This document shows, one piece after another, positions 10,405 through 23,178 of a stretch of 64,000 bases of DNA. The position numbers were made by a program, and so were the translations under genes. Position 1 is the stretch's first letter, and every line of letters begins with the position of its first letter. The DNA is from Diphasiastrum complanatum (lineage: Eukaryota; Streptophyta; Lycopodiopsida; Lycopodiales; Lycopodiaceae). The notes below the pieces were generated by a model, which saw only the letters and a program-made list of their open reading frames with translations, was not told where the DNA came from and did no database searches. The stretch is taken from assembly GCA_029204225.1 (NCBI GenBank), contig CM055096.1:35113890-35177889 (forward strand), written 5' to 3'.

Positions 10405-10632
10405 TAATCTCATAGCTGAGTTCATTCGAGTCAATTGAATGATCCAATTCCTCACATCATCCACCGTATCATCACTGGCCATCACCTTTGCCTTTAACTT
10501 CTAGGATGATGATGCAGAAATCGCTTCTCATTCTCCATCAATACTGATGATGGCTATGCCGATGCAGGCTCTGTCACATGATAGAAACAACAAAATGCTA
10601 TCTATCTTGACCACTAGTGATTTTCTTTCAGA
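10405..10632 (-). repeat. inverted-repeat arm 2: putative gene 5' end
   Basis: Reverse complement of the 6519-6754 arm. On the minus strand an ATG at 10482 opens MASDDTVDDVRNW; a one-to-two-base length difference against the other copy changes the frame after DDV, so at least one copy is non-coding. The leader (10632-10483) is conserved between copies. The arm ends abruptly at 10632 where a copia fragment begins. This could be the start of the gene whose possible remnants lie at 9643-10000. Confidence 0.6.
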
Positions 10633-12186
10633 TATCTCTTTTGCTATAAGCTCACTCAGCCAATACATGGCTAATCCTGGCATTATCCATTGGAAGGCTC
10701 TCATACGAGGCATGAGATATATTCGAGCTACCATGGACCAGTGCATCTGCTATGGAGATGTCAGTAACAACAATCTCCATCAGCTCAGTGGTTATTCTGA
10801 TGCAAGCTGGGGAGGAGATGTAGACAATCGTAAATCCACATCTGGATTTACATTCTTCTTCAACGACGGTCCTATCTCATGGAACGGTTGTAAGCAAACT
10901 TTTGTCGCACTTTCTTCTACAGATCAGAATACATTGCTGCTTCTCAATCTATCAAGGAAGCGTTTTGGTTGAGAAATTTGCTATCAGATCGTAATCTGAA
11001 ATTTATTTTGTGATAATCAAAGTGCTATTGCCTTATCGGCCAACCCTAGATTTCACTCTAGGAGTAAGCACATTAAAATCAGATATCACTACATTAGGGG
11101 CAAGGTTCTCGACAAGGAGTAAGCTTAACGTACTGTAGAACGCAGGAAATGGTTACAGACATATTCACAAAAGCACTCAATGTTAATGCACACAACAAAT
11201 TTTGTGCATTGCTTAGTCTGAAGATCAAGGCATTCATGGATCCAGACTAAGGGGGGGTGTTGGATTTGTTTCCTCTACTCTCCCAAATCCCATCTTTAAT
11301 CTACCTCCATTCATGCTGCATATTTACTCGCGTTGTCAGGCAGTCTGCGTATTAACATGCAAATTCTCACAGGCAATAAAAGGACGAAAAGCAAAGGCTG
11401 ACATCACACCCTCTTCATGCTCACCCCATGCAATCAGATTGTATGATCAAGAAGTCGAGTATTGGACGATTTGAGTCCTAACGAAAGATGAGCAGATGAG
11501 AGTGTATGTAAATTAGCATCAAAAGCTTATCATTTAGATAGATGAAGTAGATGCCTTGTGGATTGATTTTTTATCATCAGTTATAAGGTTTCAGTCATTT
11601 ATAGATTGAATAAACTTCGTAGGGCACGCGGTTTCATCCGCTATTGTCTTGTGCTCTATCGCTTTATTGACATGTATACTTGATATACTTAATCTGATAC
11701 TGTTCTTTTTTCTGTGTCCAGATATGTGTTAATATTGTTATGCTTATTATTCATTCTGTCTGATCTTTCTAGTTGCTCTTCCTGGTAATCGATGACTAAC
11801 ATTTAGTATTGTCTTTTGCGAATGTTTCACGACTAATTATCAATCGAGCATTGTCTAGCTCTTCATGAATCATTCGCGACACATAATTTGTCTTTCTATT
11901 CGCAACAAATTATTCTTCTGGCATTTCATTTATTATGTTTGGCTGCATAATCCAGAATGATCGTGATTTCCATCACTAAAGTTCTGTTCATTCTGATAGG
12001 TGTAGTCATGCTTACGGAGAGAGTCGTATAGCTCGTTCCACTGCGCACAAATACTTTCTATTCGAGTTCGTTTCTCGTTTGTGTTTCGTTTCTTGTTCGT
12101 GTTTGTCTTACCCCTTTGAGCTATTTTTCCGTTTCTAGCATATGACACCTTTCTCAACTCTCGTTCCTCTCCCTCTCTCTCCAACA
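10633..12186 (+). mobile_element. copia family B, 3' half (RNase H plus 3' LTR)
   Basis: An LTR retrotransposon fossil. The RNase H part (about 10640-11240) includes GYSDASWGGDVDNRKSTSGF. A polypurine tract (GGGGGGG, 11251-11257) leads into the LTR at 11258-12186, which starts TGTTGGATT and ends CCAACA (929 bp). CATCA follows at 12187-12191. The 5' part is absent here. The matching 5' LTR, next to the same CATCA, is on the other strand at 22381-23178. Broken, with few breaks in the remaining part. Confidence 0.8.
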
Positions 12187-12783
12187 CATCATATTGGACG
12201 TGACCCGAAAGTAACTAATATCCTTGTGAGGCCCAAAACACACTAAATGGAGTTTAGACAAGGTATGAGACAATGTAGGCATGTGTCGAGTTATCAATAG
12301 CAATTTTATGAATAGTTGGTCCATGCTTAGGACTCTATTCTAGGTGAATCTATGATTATGGAATTTAGGATTATGCATGGCTATGTGCCCAGGTTGCTTT
12401 TGGCTCTATATATTGGGTCCAAACTCGCCTTACTCCTCATTATGGCTTTGGATTCATTGCCACGCTCTCACTCTATTATTCGTGCTTCTTGTTCCTTGGC
12501 TTGGGGGTGAGGCTTCTAGAGTTTGATTGGATGCTTCTACTTGGTTGGGTGGTTTCTCCATAGTGTGTTATCCATTGTGTTTGTGATTTGTAAGCAGGAT
12601 CTAAGGAGCTTCCCTTATATAAATTTTCCCATTCTGAAATAGCAAACCACCTTGGATAGAGAATTGTTTCGCTATCTTCTTATCTTTCCTACAAATCTGA
12701 GACCCTTGTGAGTAAATCTCTATTCCTTACTAGTCTCCACCATCTTCTAGATGGGACCAAAATGAGAATTCGATTCACACTCC
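12187..12783 (+). mobile_element. gypsy LTR fragment flanking copia B
   Basis: Starts at the CATCA duplication and contains a TATATAAATT promoter-like box near 12616 followed by CT-rich sequence. Inferred to be the remainder of the gypsy LTR whose beginning lies at 23184-23284 on the opposite strand, because both abut the same copia B insertion. There is no sequence overlap between the two halves to prove it. Confidence 0.45.
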
Positions 12784-12844
12784 TCTCAGCGAAAGATATA
12801 GATAAGTGGAAATCTAGGTGAATGAAAATTCATTCAGTTCACCA

Positions 12845-15065
12845 ATCTAACTAAGTGCATCCGCAACTTGGTTAGAGCTGCCCTCGACATATCGGATCTC
12901 ATGATCAAATTCATGCACATAAGCTCAACCCCCCCCCCCCCCCCCCCCCCCCCCCCAGATCATTCTGATTACAAAAGTAATCTAGAGACTAGTGATCTGT
13001 ATACACTATAAACTGACTACCATAAAGGTAATGCCTCCAAGTTTTAAGTGCATGTATCACAGCAAATAACTCCTTCTCCTGAGTTGTATAATGCAACTGA
13101 GGCCTCATGAGTTTCTTGCTTTCAAACGCTACCGGCCTGTCATCCTGTAGAAGAACTGCTCCTATCACTGAATCACTTGCAATAGTTCTCGTGACGTAAG
13201 GTATATCAAGATTCGTGATCTGTAAAACAGGAGCTGAAGCAACCATTTGCTTGAGTTTCTCAAAACTTTTGTTCAATTCATCATTCCACTCAATAGGCTC
13301 ACTAGATTCACCTTTTTTTTTTTTTGTTAACTCTGCCTTTAGTCAAATTATTTAAAGGTGTTGTCACTTTTGCATAATCTTCAATTGACTTACAAAAGAA
13401 AACTGTAAAACTGAGAAAAGATTTAACTTCTCTAACCGTCTTCTGTATCGTCCACTCAAGCATTGTCTTGACCTTACTCTCGTCAATCTCCAACCCACTA
13501 CGGGTGATTCTATGACTAAGGTACAACAACTCATGCTTAAAGAATTCACATTTAGATTCCTTAGCATAAAGTTTCTCTCACCTGAGAATATCTAAGATAG
13601 TCTTAAGATTACTCAAATGCTCCTTAAATGTCCTACTGTAGATGAGAATATCATCTAAGAATACAACCACAAACTTCCCAAGATATGGACGAAAAATATC
13701 GTTCATCATCTATTGGAACGTAGCTGGTGCATTCGTCAACCCAAAAGGAAGCATGAGAAATCCATAATGACCAAATCTCGTCCGAAAACCAATCTTTTCC
13801 ATGTCATCCAGATGAATCCTATTTTGATGATAATCGGTTCTTAGATCTATCTTTGTGAAGTATTTAGCTCCACCTAATCGATCTACCAGATCATCCATAC
13901 TAGGCAAAGGATATTTATTTTTAATAGTTACCTTATTCAATCCCTTGTAGTCCACACACAACCTGAAGCCTCCATCTTTCTTTGATTTGAGAAGAACCAA
14001 GGCGACTTACTTGGTTGAATATGACCCATCTTTAGGTAATTTTCAATTTGATTAGTAATCTCTATCTCTTCTTTATGAGAGAACCTGTAAGGTTGTCTAG
14101 AGATAGGGTGACTACCTGGAATTAGCTCTATCTTATGGTCTACCGATCTAGACGATGGTATTCCATGAGGTAATTCAATTGCAAATATATCATTAAATTC
14201 ATACAACATCTTATTTTTCTCAATTTGCTCCTAATCTAAGTCTACAAAGTTAAGAATCTTTGACAATTCACAACTACTTAGATGCATTTCAGATAAATCC
14301 AAAATTGGCTTAGCAAATAAAGAATAAGCTTCATATTGTGAATCAAAAATTTCCATTACATTAGCAAATAGACTCATCCCAGATGGATGTACAAAACTGT
14401 CTCCAAACAATGTAACTATTTCTTTACCCTCTTGAAAAGAGAGAACATGCTTCTCAAAATCTACCTCAGGATGCTTATTAAATAACCACTCGTATCCTAG
14501 AATTATGTCCGTACGCGCTAAATCTAAAACATGGAAATCAATTAACTCTCTATAATCTTGGATCCAAATTGGAAGCCTTGGAACTTTACATCCCACGTCT
14601 CCAACTCCACACCTGAAGCTAGATATACTCGATATCTATGGTTACTGGCTTCAGTTTTGAGGCCAAGTTTCTGCATAAAACCAGAGTTAATGAAATTATG
14701 AGTAGATCCACTGTCCACTAAAATACTAACTTCATATCCATTCACAGTGTCTTTCAAACGAAATAAATCATTTGGCAAGAATGAAGTAGTACTAAAGGAA
14801 CAATCACACTGACGATTAATTTTATTGATTTCCAGCTTAAGATTTTCTTTACCTGGCGTCTCAATCACTTGAGCTGCGCCTTTCATTCGCTCGGGGCATA
14901 ATTTCATAACATGTCCAAGCTAACTACAATGGAAACACACATTGTCCTCCTTGTCTTTTTCCGGGACAAATGCTTCTTTTGTCTAAACTCAGATGCAGCT
15001 TGATTTAGTTCGTCAAAATACTTAGATTTTTTGTTATCACGAATTTTTTTTTCTCTTTCTTCTAG
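12845..15065 (-). mobile_element. gypsy pol fossil (protease, RT, RNase H)
   Basis: On the minus strand, in order: protease with LVDSGSTHNFI (about 14700), the RT entry region with ELPHGIPSSRSVDHKIELI (about 14130), RT with [17 protein letters not shown] and [14 protein letters not shown] (about 13710-13870), and RNase H with AVIHALKTWRHYLYG plus IRYVEGSSNQVADAL (about 12850-13090). This is the Ty3/gypsy order. Gag and integrase are absent. Broken, with several breaks. It abuts a copia fragment at about 15070. Confidence 0.85.
12929..12956. repeat. poly-C tract, 28 bases
   Basis: An uninterrupted C run inside the gypsy RNase H region (poly-G in the sense of the element). Length may be a sequencing artefact. 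Confidence 0.9.
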
Positions 15066-15071
15066 CTGGGT

Positions 15072-17459
15072 CTGGATGATCCAGATGGATTAGCCTATGT
15101 CTTTTACATGGTGCAATCCAAAGCTTATATTTTCAAGGATAAACACAATCATGTGTGTAAACTCCATAAGGCACTTTATGGCTTGAAGTAATCTGCTCGA
15201 GCATGGTTTCAGAGGATTAGTACTTTTCTTATTGATCACGGCTACATGCCTAGCTCTTTAAATTCAAATGTTTACTTCAAAGCAGTGCAGCAGTCTCTTA
15301 TCATTATCACTTTATATGTGGATGATACATTGCTTTTCAACAACAGTACCGATTTGATAAAAGAGGCCAAGACAATGCTATCTTTCGAATTCAACATGAT
15401 CGATCTAGGCGAAGCTCATTTTTGCCTTGGTATACAAATCCACAGCTGAAAAACAGAAGTTCGTCTATATTACACAATAGAGGTACATCTACAACATGTT
15501 AGTCATATATAATCTGATTAATTGCAAGTTAGCTCTCTCACCAATGGACCAGGTCTCAAATTGTCAAAGGACTAGTGTTCCCAAAGAATTCATGAGAAGC
15601 AACAGATGCATGAGTATCCTTACCATTCTATTATAGGATCTCTTATGTATGCCATGATCTATACCAGGCCAGACATAGCTTTTGCATTCAGCTCTCTCAG
15701 TCAATTTATGACTAATCCTGGTGTAAGACATTGGAAGGCTCTTATCAGAGTCATGAGATATCTTCGAGCTACCTTGGACTTTTGCATTTGTTATGGAGCA
15801 GTCAACAGCGACAAACTCAATATACTCAGTGGTTACACAGATGCAAGTTGGGTAGGAGATGTAGACACTCATAAATCCACTTCCGGATTTACATTCTTCC
15901 TCAACAATAGTCCAATTTCCTGGAACAGTCGCAAGCAATCTTCAATAGCGCTATCTTCCACTGAATCAGAGTATATCGCAGCCTCTCAAGCTACAATGGA
16001 AGCAATTTGGGTGAGGAACTTACTCTCAAATATCAGTCTGAATCAATATGCTCCAACAACATTATTTTGTAATAATCAAAGTGCCATTGCTTTACCAGCC
16101 AACCCTGAAATCTAGGAATAAGCACATTGAACTGAAGTATCATTTCGTTAGAAGCAAAGTTCTCAACGAAGAATTCAGATTGCAATATTGTAGAACGCAA
16201 GATATGACAGCAGATATTTTTACCAAAGCATTAAGTTTGGAAGCACACAGAAGATTCTGTGTAGAACTAAGTTTGAAAGTCAACGCATTCAAGGATATTG
16301 ATTAAGGGGGAGTGTCGGATTATTCTTCTTCTTACTGATCGACTAATCAGTTTTAATCCTCATCCATTGTTTATCCAGTTCTACGGATTTTCCCGTGTCT
16401 TTACATAGTCTGCAAATTTACAAGTGTTTTTACACAGTCTACAGAAATACATGGAGTTTGACAACAGTGTCGCATTTTTTCTCTCTACAATCCAGACTTT
16501 GTCGCCTGTCAAAAATCTCGTGTAAAAATACAGTGTCGCATTTTTCGCCTGTCAAGATTTACGAGGAAATATGTAGTCACATTTTTTGCATTTTTCAAAG
16601 TGCCTCAAATTTTAAGAAGATGACTCTAGCAAAGTGTGGGGCTACCCTAAATGAGATTTAAGGACATTGTTGGGTTTTTTGCAAAAAGCCGACACTGTCG
16701 CCTGTGGCAGATTTAGTTCATTTATGTAGAGTGAGTTTTAGTTCATTTATGCAGACAGACTGTTTACGGCCAATTTTCACCGCTTATCAGCAATCAATTT
16801 CTGAGGATGAATGCTAGCAGATACCATCCAACTGGTAATCGCATTTGACGACCTAATTACTTAGTATAAATCAGTTGTTCATACATCTCTTTTCAAGTTC
16901 AGAAGCAATAAATCAACATTGTGAATTGTCAAGAAGTTGAGTGTTATTACATGACGCTTCCTGCGTTCTTATCAAGCAGATCATTCACAATCAGAAAGTA
17001 TTGTTGTTAGCTCTCTATCAAGCTTTCAAGCTTGAACTCTCTTGAGCATTCTAGCTCAGTCTTTTAGAAATTTATTTTAGAGTTGCTATTGCGCTACTGC
17101 TTATCAACAGAGCTTCTTATTATCAGACTTATTCTCAGCTACTCAGAGACAACTTAGAGTGCGCAGTTTCTATCCACTATTGTTTTGCGCTCATTAGCAT
17201 CTGATTTTGTTTTTCTGAATCCATACTATCTTCTTATTGCGTTCAGTATATGTTAGAGTGCATGCATTTCTGTATTGCTTTTGTAACTAATAGAAATTGT
17301 CTGAGAATTCAATACTTTATATTTGGCTACGTAATCACTTAGTATCTAGCGATTTCAAAATAATTTTCATCACTACTACTTTGTTCAATTTTTGATAGGC
17401 ATAGTCATGCATTGGAAGTGGAAAGTTTTCGCATTACATTATCTATCCTATTTCCGACA
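15072..17459 (+). mobile_element. copia family A fossil, 3' part with full 3' LTR
   Basis: Begins inside the RT region (HNHVCKLHKALYG at about 15140), with TLYVDDTLLFNNSTD at about 15320, RNase H with GYTDASWVGDVDTHKSTSGF (about 15830) and LSSTESEYIAASQATMEAIW. A polypurine tract (AAGGGGGAG, 16304-16312) precedes the LTR (16313-17459, about 1147 bp, TGTCGGATT ... CGACA). The LTR runs into gypsy sequence at 17460. Close relative of the copies at 24 and 26-31 kb. Broken, with few breaks in what remains. Confidence 0.85.
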
Positions 17460-18056
17460 AGTGGCAGATCAAATTATACAAAATTGATCAAATACGAGTT
17501 GCAGAAATTGCTTGATGCTAATTTCATTTATGAAATCGAGCACATTGAATGGGTATCATCGATAGTCATAGTACCTAAGAAGAACGAAAAAATGCGAACC
17601 TATGTGAACCTGAAAATATTAAATGCAGTCGCCAAGAAGGATCATTTTCCCTTACCATTTACGAAAAGTGTTCTGGACAGAGTAGCAGGAGCAGAAGCCT
17701 ACAATTTTTTGGACGGTTTCAACGACTACAATCAAGTGAAAATAGTGTCGGACGATCAACAGAGGACAACATTCGCCACGGAATGGAGAACCTATGCCTA
17801 CAAGGTGATGTTGTTTGGACTTTGTAATGCCCCAAGTACCTTTCAATGAGTTATGCAGGCGGCATTCAAAGAATATTTGCAAAAATTTCTGGAGATTTTT
17901 CTGGATGATCTGTGTGTGCATGGACCTAACTCTGAACACTTATTCAATTTGAAAAAGGTGTTGGATAAATGTCATGAATATCAGATATCCTTGAACCGGA
18001 GAAGCGATAGTAACGGCTCACCTTGGGGATTTCTCCACCCACCAAGGGTATGGTAA
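17460..18056 (+). mobile_element. gypsy reverse transcriptase fragment
   Basis: The plus strand shows YTKLIKYELQKLLDANFIYE, IVIVPKKNEKMRTYVNL, FLDGFNDYNQVKI, LFGLCNAPSTFQ and FLDDLCVHGP, the fingers-palm order of Ty3/gypsy RT. Flanks: a copia A LTR on the left and gypsy gag/protease sequence on the opposite strand on the right. A fossil fragment. Confidence 0.85.
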
Positions 18057-18169
18057 GCTAGACTACGTTGGTAATACACCCTTCAAATCATTGTAATTCT
18101 AAGTGAAGCAAACTTTGTATTCCACCAATAATGTGCGTAGTCTTTTGAATTGAGTGGGTGTCAACTGTT

Positions 18170-19650
18170 CACAACTGTTCTCCCACATGTATGATCTTCC
18201 CTTTTTCACCTGGCTCAGCTAAATTCATAGGTTGCATCCGTGCAGGTCCTTCAAAGACTTGTTCCGCTGGTTCCTGATTTTGATTAGGTTCTCTTTTTGC
18301 TTGAGGCATCATGATTACCACGTCGTTTAAAGTATAGTTCTTGAAGGTTTCTGGCATCTCATGAACTGGCGTTTGGCGGGATTCCTTCTTCAACATGTTG
18401 ATCTTAGCATGACTTGTAATCTTTGGATTTTCGGTCGTAGTTGGGTTCATCTTTGTTGTCTTTCTTAGAAACTGGTGCGATATTCGCTTCACGTTGATTG
18501 TCGGATCGACAAATGCCTCCTCCGGTCCATACCTATGGTAGAATATCAATAAAATTGATATTAATGATAGGTGTGTCTAGATCAGACGGTTGTTTGTTAT
18601 CGTTCATAGGAGTATAGGTATAATCAAGCTGATCTTGAGCACAATAATCAGCATTCACACAATCAATCGTAGCCAAATTGTGGCTCCAATTTATGATATT
18701 AGTAGATTCAACATAATGACCTTTCTCTTGGGTGCACTGGTATGACTCAAACACGAAATTTGTAGTAGATGAATCATTGTCGTGAAATCGTGCTGGTTTG
18801 AGTTTCTCAGAGGAATCAATGGTAACAGAGCTCTCTCTATTACCAAACGTGACTCGCCCTTTGCTCCAGTCATGAACAACATTTGCATTGGTGAGCCATG
18901 GTCGACCAAGCAGTAATTCATAGGAATAGGCATTACTAGGAATATCGAGGACAACCAGGTCTATGGTGAATTTTAGGCCTCCCAATTTGATCAGAATTTG
19001 TGGGAGGAATCATGTAGGTCTAGGTTTGACACCTGAGCCACCATCTAACATAGCTAATACTTCTCGAGATTGGCGATAAATATCTGGAATTTTGACATTG
19101 CCCCTTTCACTGACCAGATTGGTGAGGTGTAATGGCATTTTAGGCAGCTCTCAAGGGTGGTGGTTTCGGTGGATTGGAGTTGTTGTTTTCATTGACCCGC
19201 ATGCTTCCATAAAACATGGAAGGGTAGTGTGACGTTGGCTTACAGCAGATCTCCCTAGACTTCAGTGCCTTGAAGGGTTTTATTCTCGAAAGGCATGTGA
19301 GGTACTATATGGGAGGTGGATTTTGAATGTTGGTCTGCATTTCGAATCTGTTGATGATATTTGTGATGCTGCCTAATTTCTTCGGATGGTTGAGGATACA
19401 CAATAGGTGTAGAACTTTCACTCGAGGTATGGTGTATTGCTGGATTTTGTTGGTTACAATGGTAGTGGCTTGGCGTTGCTGTGTTCGACTCATAATCCAG
19501 GTTGACAAAGTTTCGACTAACAAAGTTTCTACTTGCACGGGGCATATAGGAGGAGCTGGTTTAGATCTGGAAGGGCAATCCTTCACATGGTGTTCAATGC
19601 CAAAATTTTCACAAGCTGGTGAAAAATGAAGTTTGTTTGGGCAGCGAATA
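18170..19650 (-). mobile_element. gypsy gag C-terminus and protease region
   Basis: On the minus strand a zinc-knuckle-like HHVKDCPSRSK region (about 19580) is followed by a low-complexity linker and by LDIPSNAYSYELLLGRPWL (about 18890), typical of gypsy protease regions that keep the LLGRPWL block. It lies head-to-head with the plus-strand gypsy RT just to the left, so one piece has been inverted or two elements meet here. Broken, several breaks. Confidence 0.65.
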
Positions 19651-20630
19651 TTGTGAAAATTGTCAACATTTTCTAGCTAGTTTGAGGCCTAAATTGGCAA
19701 TTTTTGTACATAGTTTTGGATCTAACCTTTCACACATGTGAAAGAGGCGTAGATACTTTTTTTTTAGTATATATTTCATATTGAAAAAGTCTCAAACTTT
19801 AGTACCTTCGAAATGATACCCAAAACATGTTATTTGAATATATAGGCCAAAATTGGCTATTTTAGGCAACTGATGTTCTAAAATTGGGTCCTAAGTTTTA
19901 GAGAGAGGAGAGAGAATCATCTCTCTTACCTATATTAGGCTGACATTCGTGGTGAACAGGTTGGAGAAACTTATTGTATTGTTGAGAGAGATCAATAGAT
20001 CATTGTCACAGTTTCTTCTTCCATTGTGAGCTTGCTTTGTGTATTGTCTTCAAGCTTTTGTGTATGATCTTAATATTTTTCTTGTGAAGTGATCTTAGAT
20101 CTACATCTAAACAACAAGATTTGACAAGCTAGTGAAGCTAGTCTTGTGATTCACTAAGTGTGCTCTGTCTTTCACCTCTAAAGCTTGTGCTTATCACTTG
20201 CTGGAGTTTATAAACTTTTAGAAGTGTGGTTTACTTGTGGTTTTACAGGCCGAATCAATATCTTAGTGTGTTGATCATATGTTGATCAAGTTTTTTCAAT
20301 TCTAGCTATTCTTGGCAGCCTAGTCTTGTGTATTTTCTAAGAATGCAAGTAACTCTTCACATCATAACTTGATTTGGTCACTTGCTGGAAAGTTTGAGAG
20401 CTTAATCAAGAGTGTGTTCTGGTTGGTTTGAGTTTGTAATCCATTCTTAGTGTGTGCAAAGTGTTGCATGTGTTTCAATCTTCCTTTCTATGCTTGGAAA
20501 CCAGCCAGGTTCAAGATAGAAGTGTTTTAGGGTCCTAGATCTTCTGAGATCTCCTTATCCATCATTTTTTGAGAGGAAATGATCTAGGTGCATTAGGACA
20601 AAGCATAAAAGTTGAAGAATCATTATATTC
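19651..20630 (+). other. AT-rich leader or LTR-like sequence before copia gag
   Basis: No coding sequence recognised. Its position directly upstream of a copia gag start, and its T-rich, promoter-like composition, suggest an LTR and leader. I could not define LTR ends or a primer-binding site. Confidence 0.35.
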
Positions 20631-21010
20631 ATGGCTTCCAATGGTGGGATCATGTTAGAAACTAATGATAGGTTGAGTTCATCAAACTACTCTACTTGGA
20701 AATTGAGGATGGAATCCTTACTTAAGTTGAATGAACTCATGGACATAGTTGCAGGAATTGAAGAGAGACCATCCACAATTCAAGAGAAACAAAGGCTTGA
20801 TAAGAAGGCCAAAAGGGCTCTTCATATCATTAAAATGAATGTTACCAATGAACTTCTCAAGGAAGTTGGTAAGTGTCAAAGTGCATGTGAGGCATGGAAT
20901 GCCTTGAAGAAGCTCTTTGAATCAAAGTCCACATCTAGGGTACTGACCCTAAGGAGGCAAATATTTTCTAGTAGGCAAGGAGAGGGAGAAAGTGCTCATA
21001 AACAGTTAGC
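20631..21010 (+). mobile_element. copia gag N-terminal fragment (family C)
   Basis: Starts MASNGGIMLETNDRLSSSNY, then STWKLRMESLL, MNVTNELLKEVGKC and LTLRRQIFSS: the DUF4219/UBN2-type gag of plant copia elements. Related gags lie at 34.4-35.3 kb (minus) and 44.3-45.2 kb (plus). It is cut off near 21010, where a minus-strand copia begins. Confidence 0.85.
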
Positions 21011-21997
21011 CATGTATAGGTGTCAATATTATACAGTCTATATATTCCATCAGAAGTGCAATAGCCAACAGAAATAGTCTTAAATGAATGCTCATCAAGT
21101 TTCTTTCTATTGTCCTTTGGGACATGAGCATATGATGTGCATCCGAATACTCTCAACTGTTTTATTGAAGGTTTGAATCATGTCCAAACTTCATAAGGAG
21201 TTTTGCTGTCAGGAAGGCCTTTAGTCATGCATCGATTCTGCACATAGGTTGTTGTTGATACAGCATGTTGCTAGAATGATTTGGGCAACGAAGCATGTGT
21301 TTTCATGCATTTGGCAGATTCGACTAAGGTCATGTTCTTCCTTTCGGCCAGTCCATTCGACTGTGGAGAATAGGAAGCAACAAACTGTTGTTCGATGCCA
21401 TTGGCCGAGCAAAAATCCTTGAATTCATTTGATATGTATTCGTTGCCATTGTTGCTTCTGAGAGCTCTGATTCTTTTGCATGTTTACAATTCAGCATTTT
21501 CTTTGTATCTCTTGAAAAACTGAAAGGCTTCAGATTTATGGTTTAAGAAATAGACTACAGCCTTTTTGGAAGAATCACCTATGAAAGTAATAAAGAATTT
21601 TGCACCAAGTAGTGATGGTGTTTGCATTGGGCCACATATATCTATATGTACAATATCTAGCAGATCTTTAGAAATGTGTTCTTGATTTGACTTAAATGGC
21701 CTTCTGGCCTACTTTCCTATAATACAACTTTGGCAGACAAGAGGGTTGACAATTCAGTAGTCAAGATCAAGAAGTAGAACGCTTAGATATGTTATCTATT
21801 GATATATGATTAAGGTGACCAAGTCTATAATGCCAAATCAATTCTTTATTAACAGATGTTGAATTGCATAAAGCACGATCAGCCACAATATTACAATGAC
21901 TAGGCCTATAGAGATATTTTTGTCTCTTTCCGAGTGCAAGAACTCTCCTGCTATTATCAAGAATTTGATAAGAATATGTCTCCAAAAATTTATCCAA
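21011..21997 (-). mobile_element. copia GAG-pre-integrase and integrase fragment
   Basis: The minus strand carries IWHYRLGHLNHISIDNI (pre-integrase zinc finger region, about 21800), integrase text with YSPQSNGLAERKN (about 21350) and, near the low end, MRVFGCTSYAHVPKDNRKKL, which follows the integrase core in copia. Fossil with several breaks, truncated at both ends. Confidence 0.8.
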
Positions 21998-22049
21998 AAG
22001 ATCAACGAGAATTTGAACTCAGCCTATCCGATACACTAATGAGTTCGTT

Positions 22050-22378
22050 CACTATTCCATTCACTCTTAGGTTCTTCAAAGAAGGCTTAGAGCATGTCCA
22101 CACCTCGTGGGGTGTCTTGTCTGAGAGGGCCTTGGTCGAACATCTGTTCTGGACATAAGCTGCAGTGGAGACAACTTCAGCCCAGAATCTCTTCGACAAT
22201 GATGCATGCAATAGCATACATTTGGCAAATTCAACCAGAGTACAGTTCTTTCTCTCGGCTAAGCCATTAGACTGAGGACTGTAAGGAGTGATGAATTGCT
22301 GCTCAATGCCTTGGCTTTGGAAGTACTCCTTAAACTCGATAGAGATATATTCTCCATCGTTGTCTGACCTAAGCCAAA
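22050..22378 (-). mobile_element. copia integrase fragment
   Basis: The minus strand shows YSPQSNGLAERKN (about 22270) and ASLSKRFWAEVVSTAAYVQN (about 22190). It adjoins the family B LTR at 22381 and could be internal sequence of that same element left after a deletion. Confidence 0.75.
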
Positions 22379-22380
22379 CT

Positions 22381-23178
22381 TAATAAATGAAGCGCCAGAA
22401 GAATAATTTGTTGCAAATAGAAAGACAAATTATGTGTCGCGAATTATTCGCGAAGAGCTAGACAATGCTTGACTAATAATTAGTCGCGAAACATTCCCGA
22501 AAGACGAGACTAAATGTTAGTCGTCTACTACCAAGAAGAGCAACTAGAAAGATTAGACAGAATGAATAATAAGCATAGCAATATTAATACATATCTGAAC
22601 ACAGAACAAAGAACTGTATCAGATTAAGTATACCAAGTATACATGTCAATAAAGCGATAGAGCACAAGACAATAGCAGACGAAACCACGTGCCCTACGAA
22701 GCTTATTCAATCTGTAAAGGAATGAAACCTTATAACTGACGATAAAGAATCAATGCACAAGGCATCTACTTTGTCTATCTAGCTAATAAGCTTCTGATGC
22801 TAATTTATATACACTCTCATCTGCTCATCTTTCGTCAGGACTCAAATCGTCCAATACTCGACTTCTTGATCATACGATCTGATTCTCTCTCTATATATAT
22901 ACACACATAATGTTACAGGTGTGCAAATGAAGAAAGAACATGGTGGATGTGTTGTCTGTGAGATTGTGGGTGGCTGCAATCGTTGTCCAGTCTGTTAGCG
23001 CAGCTGCATGGGTTGAGCATGAAGAGGGTGTGACGTCAGCCTCCGCTTTTCGTCCTTTTATCGCCTATGAGAATTTGCATGTTAATATGCAGACTGCGCG
23101 ACAACGTTGTAAATATGCAGCATGAATGGAGGCAGATTAAAGATGGGATTTGGGAGAGTAGAGAAAATAAATCCAACA
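22381..23178 (-). mobile_element. copia family B 5' LTR, truncated
   Basis: On the minus strand it begins TGTTGGATTTATTTTC at 23178 and matches the family B LTR of 11258-12186 over about its first 670 bases, with one extra stretch of about 120 bases near 22880-23010. CATCA lies immediately outside (23179-23183), identical to the five bases beyond the 3' LTR at 12187. The last ~250 bases of the LTR are missing at the 22381 junction. Confidence 0.8.

Noticed and set aside
10547-10972. Apparent 141-codon gene joining MMAMPMQALSHD to copia RNase H.
   Set aside because: It crosses the junction at 10632 between an inverted-repeat arm and a copia fragment; the fusion is accidental.
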